The notes beneath the pieces were generated by a model that did not search any database, was not told the origin of the DNA, and worked only from the letters and a program-made list of their open reading frames with translations. Position numbers and translations under genes: made by a program. Positions 57,638 through 64,000 of a stretch of 64,000 nt of DNA are shown here, piece after piece. Each line of letters begins with the position of its first letter. The first letter of the stretch is position 1. Source of the stretch: Haliclystus octoradiatus (taxonomy: Eukaryota; Cnidaria; Staurozoa; Stauromedusae; Haliclystidae); NCBI GenBank assembly GCA_916610825.1, contig OU744446.1, positions 4,783,001 to 4,847,000 on the forward strand, in the 5' to 3' direction.

Positions 57638-59038
57638 TTATGACATAGCAACTTCCATTGGTAAAACTGTTTGGAATGCATTATTGAAGCCTTTGGTGCC
57701 ATCAGGTCCACGTGGTTGTCTTATCACTCCTATCGAATACCCATTAGCTGAAGCATTATCAGCTGCCAAAATTAATTTTCTTGCAAGCCACGGGCTTTGT
57801 GGCTTACCGTCTATCCGTTTCCTTCGAGTTTCTGGAGAACTACATGGACTTACAGCTTTGGCAAGAGGTGAAACTTTACTTCCATTAAATCCGTTTGGTT
57901 GATTTCCGTTTACTTTCCTTCTATTGTTCCACGGACTTCCACGAGGACTCGATGCAGGACTGCTGTCTGGTGTGATAATTTTACGATTATATCTTGGTAG
58001 TTGTGGACTTGAAACAGGAGAATTTCTTGGACTATCAAGACGACCATTGCGCTGTGTAAACATTGGCTGTTCACCATCACTTGAGCTATAATAACTACCA
58101 GAACCTTCGTCACCAGAAGCGGTAAGTTGAGTGATTCTATCCTTTCGTCCGTTGGGCGACTTATTTCGTTTATTTTTTTCCCGTTTTTTAGTTGCTTGTT
58201 CTTCGTCAGTTAAATCTCCATCAATTTTGCTCCTTCTAGCCTTCAATTTTGAACCAACTTCAAGTAATGTTACAACCATTCCATGATATTTTTTATGATT
58301 CGTAAAATCTAAATTAACAGCATCGACAGCACTTTGTGGGGATTCGAATTCAATAACAGCGACATTTTCATTATGTAACTCTTCGTGGCGAGCAAAATGA
58401 GCTTGTAAATCGTTTGGGAATTTCTTTCCTGCTCTTATAATTCTCATTGAAACAATTTCTTCGCTTGAATTTGTTAGGCCTTCAGCTATAAAATCCATCG
58501 TTGGGTTTTCAGAAGGTATATTTGATACAACAATAGTTTTCACAGGCGGCTTTTCACATAAATCATCAGGTAAAGGAATAATTCGACGTATTTTAGTTCC
58601 TTCCTCGTTGATGAGAAGTTGTTTTGCGTCTCTTAAAGCTTCAGTTATCAGAAAATGATCTTTGCTAATAGTCTTGAGCTTTTTAAACGACGATAAAAGC
58701 TTTAAATTGACAAAACCTTCTTTATTTCGACGTACATGTTTCAAAAGAAATCCATCTTTTCTCAGATTTTCGTCACTCAGATAAAATTCAGCTTGTACGA
58801 TAATCTTCTCTTTTAGCTCCTCAGTGAGTATAACTTTAACTTGTTTATTATCTACTCCGTTTTCATCTTGCTTCGGTTTCGATTTATTTTCATTTTCTTC
58901 GTCTGATTCCGTGCAATAAGGCGTACTTTCTGAACTTGTTCTAACGTGAATTGCTTCTACGGCAGCTTTCAACTCATTCTCAATAATTATCTGTGGCGAT
59001 TCCTGTGTCTTTACCTCACAGCCTGATAACCCATCCAT
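57638..59038 (-). CDS. LARP6: LARP6, La-related RNA-binding protein
   Basis: 466 aa with an uninterrupted coding region (human 491 aa). The La motif spans about residues 72-150 and contains EFYLSDENLRKDGFLLKHVR (human EFYFSDENLEKDAFLLKHVR) and LLSSFKKLK. An RRM spans about 166-262, with RNP2-like TIVVSNI and RNP1-like NVAVIEFESPQSA. A Lys/Arg cluster (about 282-300) could be a nuclear signal. The region 320-420 is rich in Ser-Pro pairs. The C-terminal SUZ-C/LSA motif is present as IRQPRGPDGTKGF (human LPRGPDNTRGF). Vertebrate LARP6 binds 5' stem-loops of collagen mRNAs and controls their translation; targets here are unknown. I start at the ATG at 59038 (MDGLSG); the frame is open for 14 further codons upstream but without ATG. 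It converges on RasGRF. Confidence 0.96.
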   Translation of the reverse strand: MDGLSGCEVKTQESPQIIIENELKAAVEAIHVRTSSESTPYCTESDEENENKSKPKQDENGVDNKQVKVILTEELKEKIIVQAEFYLSDENLRKDGFLLKHVRRNKEGFVNLKLLSSFKKLKTISKDHFLITEALRDAKQLLINEEGTKIRRIIPLPDDLCEKPPVKTIVVSNIPSENPTMDFIAEGLTNSSEEIVSMRIIRAGKKFPNDLQAHFARHEELHNENVAVIEFESPQSAVDAVNLDFTNHKKYHGMVVTLLEVGSKLKARRSKIDGDLTDEEQATKKREKNKRNKSPNGRKDRITQLTASGDEGSGSYYSSSDGEQPMFTQRNGRLDSPRNSPVSSPQLPRYNRKIITPDSSPASSPRGSPWNNRRKVNGNQPNGFNGSKVSPLAKAVSPCSSPETRRKRIDGKPQSPWLARKLILAADNASANGYSIGVIRQPRGPDGTKGFNNAFQTVLPMEVAMS

Positions 59039-59194
59039 TACAGCTACCAATAAGTATATAAGGTCTGAACTTGGATACAATCTGCAAGCTGCTTCCAGCG
59101 CCGTTCTTGTCCGAAATGAACGAAATGAATATCACCACTAATATTTATTGACTACATAACACAAGAAACCATAATGAAACAAAACCTGTCCATA

Positions 59195-59380
59195 TCTCGT
59201 ATGACGTCATCACTACGTCATTGTCAAATAAACCAATCATCAACGCAAAAAGAATCAATGACAATGGAATCCAGACATCACATGACCATCACAACAGTTA
59301 TGCATGATTGCACGTGACACTGGAATAGATACGTTGGCGTCATTGTCGTCATCACAAATATGGCTTTTCCCCCACGTGGA
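59195..59380 (-). promoter_or_regulatory. LARP6 upstream region with CRE and E-box sites
   Basis: A perfect CRE palindrome TGACGTCA is at 59202-59209 with a half-site at 59214-59220. CACGTG E-boxes lie at 59311-59316 and 59373-59378. All are within 345 bp of the LARP6 ATG, and the palindromes are orientation-neutral. Function is inferred from motif alone. Confidence 0.4.
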
Positions 59381-59405
59381 GATTGTAGTACTGAGCAATT
59401 GCTAA

Positions 59406-60214
59406 GGCAGTCTACAAACGTCGTGCTTTTCATGCGCCGTGCTAATCTTCTGGCGAGACCTGGCAAAAGCGCGACGTATAAATCAGTAAAGCACGACGCA
59501 ATTTGTCTAGCTCGGCAAAAGCTCGAAGCACGACGATGGTTGCCGCTCGGAGCGGCGTCAGCACGACAGTTGTTTTATAAGGCGTGCTTTTTTGGATGCC
59601 GAGCTTTTATTCGTCTGTTTTCAGACGAATGTTCGGTCAAATTCATGCGAATTGGGGATAAAATAGTAGTTTTTATGATGTTTTTTTATCATTTCATTCA
59701 CTTCTCGATGATATTGGTGAACATAAAGTCCAATTATAAACTACTTCATTATGCTCAACTGTTTGGTATTCTGCTGTCTAGTAAAATAGTGAATTATGTT
59801 ATTACTTATGTTATTACTATGTAGGTTGAAAACATTTCAGGATGCCCTTCATTTCAGTTGCATGTTAACTGGTAACATAGCTTGATAGAACAAATATTTC
59901 TTTATGAGATTTAATTGTTTTTTTAAATTAAAACATTTATATTCGAAGGAAATTTAACTAATAAATATTAGATCTCTTAAACCGAAATCTTATATCTCAG
60001 ACAGTGTGACATCATTTTCAGGTACTGCTAAATTTAGCTAAAGATAGTTTTACTTTCAATAATTGCGCAATACGCCTTTCAATTTTGATGACGTCAATAG
60101 CCAAAGCACGGCAATTTCACGCCGTCTGAAATGAATTGAAACCAGAATTCCAATTCTGCCGTGCCAGACAAAGCAAAGCACGGCGCATGTAAAGCGCGAC
60201 GTTTGAAGACTGCC
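59406..60214. mobile_element. PIF/Harbinger-like MITE upstream of LARP6, 809 bp
   Basis: Ends GGCAGTCTACAAACGTCG and the complement of GGCAGTCTTCAAACGTCG, extending about 50 bp through GCGCCGTGCT. TAA flanks both sides (59403-59405 and 60215-60217). The GCACGGC and GCGCGACG motifs resemble those of 17599-18363. No transposase; the open frame over its left end is not a gene. Confidence 0.75.
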
Positions 60215-60308
60215 TAACATTTCCTTGTTTTTGGCAAATTTTTTATCTTTAATAATCTCATAACAATCAACCCACAAAACCACAATCTTTCCTACGTGAT
60301 TCAAAATA

Positions 60309-60808
60309 NNNNNNNNNNNNNNNNNNNNNNNNNNNNNNNNNNNNNNNNNNNNNNNNNNNNNNNNNNNNNNNNNNNNNNNNNNNNNNNNNNNNNNNNNNNN
60401 NNNNNNNNNNNNNNNNNNNNNNNNNNNNNNNNNNNNNNNNNNNNNNNNNNNNNNNNNNNNNNNNNNNNNNNNNNNNNNNNNNNNNNNNNNNNNNNNNNNN
60501 NNNNNNNNNNNNNNNNNNNNNNNNNNNNNNNNNNNNNNNNNNNNNNNNNNNNNNNNNNNNNNNNNNNNNNNNNNNNNNNNNNNNNNNNNNNNNNNNNNNN
60601 NNNNNNNNNNNNNNNNNNNNNNNNNNNNNNNNNNNNNNNNNNNNNNNNNNNNNNNNNNNNNNNNNNNNNNNNNNNNNNNNNNNNNNNNNNNNNNNNNNNN
60701 NNNNNNNNNNNNNNNNNNNNNNNNNNNNNNNNNNNNNNNNNNNNNNNNNNNNNNNNNNNNNNNNNNNNNNNNNNNNNNNNNNNNNNNNNNNNNNNNNNNN
60801 NNNNNNNN
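60309..60808. other. Assembly gap of exactly 500 N
   Basis: The round length suggests a placeholder for a gap of unknown size. The recombinase half of the second Ngaro copy (about 2.6 kb by comparison with the first) should lie here unless that copy is truncated. Confidence 0.97.
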
Positions 60809-61665
60809 ACCATCGACGTAGAAGGTCCTTCACATTTTTGGAATTGAGTGGTAGGCCCAATTCCCTGCATACCTCTTGTGCTAAATACCATTGGCGAGCA
60901 CATTGATCTGAATCAGGTGGCCCTACCATGATAAAGTCGTCCAAATGGTGGACAATATTTGACACATCAAAATGGAATGATAGAATCCATTCGACCGCTT
61001 CAGCCACTGCGTTGAAGATAAATGGTGCCGATCTCAACCCAAATGGTAGGGTCAAGTCTACAAAGTAATTGCCTCGCCACTTCATACCTAGTAATGCCCG
61101 GGTCTGTCGGGTGAACTGGAATATTCCGGTAAGCAGCTTCAACATCAAATTTTGCCATCAGCGCTCCAACCCCAAGGCTTCCTATCATTGAGAGAATCTG
61201 GTCTAGCTGGACATAATGCATACTAAATTCAGACTTATCAATGCCATCGTTGACGCTAGAGCCACAGGGGGCTGACAAATCTACTATGAGTCGCCATTTT
61301 CCTGGTTGATTCTTCTTAGGAATAACACCAAAGCTACTGACTTGAAGTCCATTGATAGGAGGAATGTTGAAAGGGCCAGCAACTCTTCCTAAGTGTACTT
61401 CATTGTCCAGATAGTTATCAATCACTGAAGAATATTTGTGGGCCGAAGCATTATTTTTTTTGGATGACTTGAGACGTTGCATAGGGTTAAAACCCAATCT
61501 AAAGCCTTCTCTGATTCCACTTATAACGTAAGAAGCAAATAAGGAATTAGGATGAGAGGTCAAATAATAGGCAAAACGATCCACTTGTAAAGGAGTGATT
61601 GATGCAATTGAAGGCAAAAGACTGGCAGCTAGAACAAAAATCAAAACACACTGAGCCACATCCAA
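60809..61665 (-). pseudogene. Ngaro RT, second copy, partial and frameshifted
   Basis: The N-terminal RT region is present to the LDD motif. An inserted G near 61100 and a missing T near 60838 shift the frame twice. Both lie in homopolymers within 300 bp of the gap, so base-calling error is as likely as real decay. Confidence 0.85.
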
Positions 61666-62035
61666 TAATTCTGCTCAATCAACACTGAATAAAAAAAAAA
61701 AAAAAAAAAAAAAAAAATTACGGATATTGGTCCGCTATTCTGTATTCCGTATTTTAATTCGGTGTATCCGTTAAATTTGATTGCGGACTTCTCGGTCGTT
61801 ACGTCTGAAAAGATCGGCTGCTATCTAAAAAAATTATTTTCGATCGTAGCTGATGAATTTGGCAGCTAAATGAGACAAACAAAGGGGGGGTGTTGCACAA
61901 TAACATTGACCATGCCTTGGCCAATCTAAAAGAGAGGAAGCATTTATTAGCCAATCGGCTTTGACTACATTTTATAATGAACTATTGGATTGAGAAACGA
62001 ATTTGTGAAGCTGCCTATTTGTTTGGTCTACAAGT

Positions 62036-62074
<39 letters not shown>

Positions 62075-62736
62075 GCGGCACAAGCAAGGTAAACTAAATG
62101 CCTTGAGATTTACTTGAATAGTAACGTAAATTTGCATTTAAGTTTTGATTTACAATTCAATCGGCTCCAATTTAATCTACACTCGTATAACAACATCGAA
62201 AGTTACAACAATAACCAGCGATCAAGGTGCGATAAATTGAATATATTTTTTCATTTACAGCTAACAGCAGTTTATGTTTTTGTAAATAAAACTGACAGTA
62301 CTATTGCACGCATACATTCCTCGACCTTGGTTTGAAATCGTGACCTTATTGAAGTCGTGATAAACGATGTTTCGGATAATTAAATCGTCACAGTTGAGAC
62401 ACTCAAAAACAAAAACAAGACATATTTTATGAATAAGCTCAATGACCAATAACTCGCTTTTTGTAACACATGCCTCGGTTTTCAGACTTATATGGCCACA
62501 AACAAGAAACTTAGAACAACCCTTCACCGTTTTTTAATGACAATAAATAGACACAAAAAACACAAAGAATTGAATTGAGTGTAAAATAATCATTGAAACA
62601 CTATGATAACATTAAGAAAAGAGTAAATAAGATAAAAACAATTATAAATCCACTAACTACTATTTTGTCAGTGAAGGAAATCAACAGAATAGAAATAAAA
62701 TAAACAAACTAGACCAACATATATATAAGGACTAAC
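61629..62736 (-). other. gag-RT spacer (candidate intron), second Ngaro copy
   Basis: Matches 48231-49340 except that the homopolymers are 27 and 34 bases long instead of 28 and 35. Donor-like and acceptor-like sequences are unchanged. Confidence 0.4.
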
Positions 62737-63871
62737 GCCGTTGCAACTGCCTGCTGTCGGAAGGCTTGAGAGGTTGTACCAAAGCTGGCACATTAGATTG
62801 TTTATTGCAGTCAACACTTCGATGGCTTTCTGAACATTTTGAACAAATATGATTGAATCGGCATACTCCATACCGCGATGAACACCATCCACCGTTCCAT
62901 GATGTGCAAACTCGCAATCCGTTAGTGGTACCTCGTGGTTCTGCACCTCTTGTAGCTGTACCACCTTTTTCCGAACGCGTGTGGTCTAGTCGAGAGCGAA
63001 CAACAGCTCCAGCAGTATGGTACGTGTATAATTGATGGTTGATTAGAGACCAATCTGATTGTTGACTAGCTGCAGCGTGTTGTCGAAAGGCTGTATCATA
63101 GGACAACCACGCCCAGCAATTGAATTGGCGGAATAGCCGGATTATGACAAGTTTATAAGACGATAAGTCCTTCCATCGTCCAGGGCAATAAGTGGTTAGT
63201 ACTGACATAAATATTGTGAAAGCTTCCACCCAGCTGATAATATCGTCAATCTTTCGACGATTTGATTTTGGCTTACCAATTAAAATAGCTAGACCGTCCA
63301 TAACTAATTGTGGCTCTGTCTCAACGTCAACCACCGAAGGCGACAATAGTTCAGATAGCTCTATGAAGCGACCATTGACTATCTGACCAACCAGCTTAGC
63401 TGGAATTGGCGAGTAACCTGGACCAATAATATAAGGTTGAAAGACCTGTGGCAGCGTAGGCAATAGGCTGCTGGTGATTGGTGTCGTAGTATCCAGTGAT
63501 GCAGATGTACCAGATAAATAAGTGGCAGCTGCAACGGCGTCTCCGCTAGACAACGGCATAGAAAAAGTATTCACAAAAGAGGGCATAGACAATAAACCTG
63601 ACGTACCTGGATTAACGCTGGCATTTGCAGTTGGTAAATGTGCCGATGGTGCGCTTACCGGAGCCGATGGTGATGGTCTACTAGCTGCCATTACAGCTTG
63701 TGCCACGTCGTTAACAAAATCCTGGCGTTGTTGAGGGTCTTCAAACATACCACTCGGAAAAGGAACTTCTGAAGTGACTTGAGGAGACGTAACCAAAGAT
63801 GATCTTGATTCCGGTATCACATAAGGCATTGAAGCAATCGAATCACGACTGTTTCGTGTACGTCTTGACAT
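62732..63871 (-). CDS. Ngaro gag-like protein, second copy
   Basis: Predicts the same 379 residues as 49336-50475, with no difference seen. Start ATG lies in A1. Confidence 0.92.
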   Translation of the reverse strand: MSRRTRNSRDSIASMPYVIPESRSSLVTSPQVTSEVPFPSGMFEDPQQRQDFVNDVAQAVMAASRPSPSAPVSAPSAHLPTANASVNPGTSGLLSMPSFVNTFSMPLSSGDAVAAATYLSGTSASLDTTTPITSSLLPTLPQVFQPYIIGPGYSPIPAKLVGQIVNGRFIELSELLSPSVVDVETEPQLVMDGLAILIGKPKSNRRKIDDIISWVEAFTIFMSVLTTYCPGRWKDLSSYKLVIIRLFRQFNCWAWLSYDTAFRQHAAASQQSDWSLINHQLYTYHTAGAVVRSRLDHTRSEKGGTATRGAEPRGTTNGLRVCTSWNGGWCSSRYGVCRFNHICSKCSESHRSVDCNKQSNVPALVQPLKPSDSRQLQRR

Positions 63872-64000
63872 ATTTGCGTTGCGTTTAATTAAATGCGAAT
63901 TCGTTCGTTCGTTATCGACCTGCTAGCAAGCTAGCACATGCAAGAATGACTACACCCTTACAGTATCACGAGACTTACCCTCTGTTGTGGAGAAGAGGCT
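63831..64000 (-). repeat. Ngaro repeat A1, second copy, truncated by window end
   Basis: First 170 bp (gag side) of the 340-bp A repeat; the rest lies beyond the window. Confidence 0.9.

Larger units (their letters stand above)
60809..64000 (-). mobile_element. Second Ngaro copy, cut by the gap and by the window edge
   Basis: Colinear with 47411-50604. I find only four differences: the T tract near 60830 is one base shorter, an extra G occurs in CCCGGG at about 61100, and the A and T homopolymers are each one base shorter. The left end is hidden by the gap; A1 is cut at the window end. Confidence 0.93.

Noticed and set aside
59039-59080. LARP6 starting 14 codons further upstream
   Set aside because: The upstream codon is TTG; the first ATG in frame is at 59038.

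Overview
The window looks like nuclear DNA of an AT-rich invertebrate animal. The genes are split by many GT-AG introns, conserved animal protein families are present, and the introns and intergenic DNA are crowded with class I and class II transposable elements. Nothing in the sequence fixes the phylum. All exon models below were built by eye from splice consensus, reading phase and recalled family resemblance. No alignment or RNA evidence was available.

Three host genes are supported. (1) A five-exon JTB homologue lies on the + strand (4844-11947, 140 aa: signal peptide, Cys-rich ectodomain, one membrane segment). (2) A 26-exon RasGRF homologue lies on the + strand (18644-55459, about 1552 aa: PH, coiled coil, IQ, DH, PH, RasGEF_N, CDC25). 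Every exon junction keeps the reading frame, and the gene fills more than half the window. (3) A LARP6 homologue lies on the - strand with an uninterrupted coding region (57638-59038, 466 aa: La motif, RRM, C-terminal SUZ-C/LSA motif). RasGRF and LARP6 converge tail to tail across 2.2 kb.

The remainder is mobile DNA. At 662-4770 there is a 4.1 kb element with 567-bp terminal inverted repeats and a 9-bp target duplication, which carries decayed Ig-like coding fragments and ends 73 bp before the JTB start codon. At 7469-8300 there is a 59-bp minisatellite of about 14 copies inside JTB intron 2. At 16499-16993 two long AAT arrays flank a segment that ends in a sequence folding as a type I hammerhead ribozyme. 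RasGRF introns hold hAT-like, Harbinger-like and pogo/Tigger-like MITEs, tRNA-derived SINEs, 5'-truncated LINE copies and several foldbacks. Some are nested: a hAT inside a MITE, and a SINE inside a MITE.

RasGRF intron 21 contains a complete Ngaro-type tyrosine-recombinase retrotransposon on the - strand (44781-50774). Its split direct repeats are A1 and A2 (340 bp each) and B1 and B2 (104 bp each). It encodes a gag-like protein, RT-RNase H and a tyrosine recombinase. A nearly identical second copy runs from a 500-N scaffold gap (60309-60808) to the right edge of the window.

The most interesting unexplained points are the possible spliced gag-RT fusion in the Ngaro element, the candidate hammerhead ribozyme next to the AAT array, the Ig-carrying long-TIR element beside JTB, and the altered conserved motif in the RasGRF DH domain.
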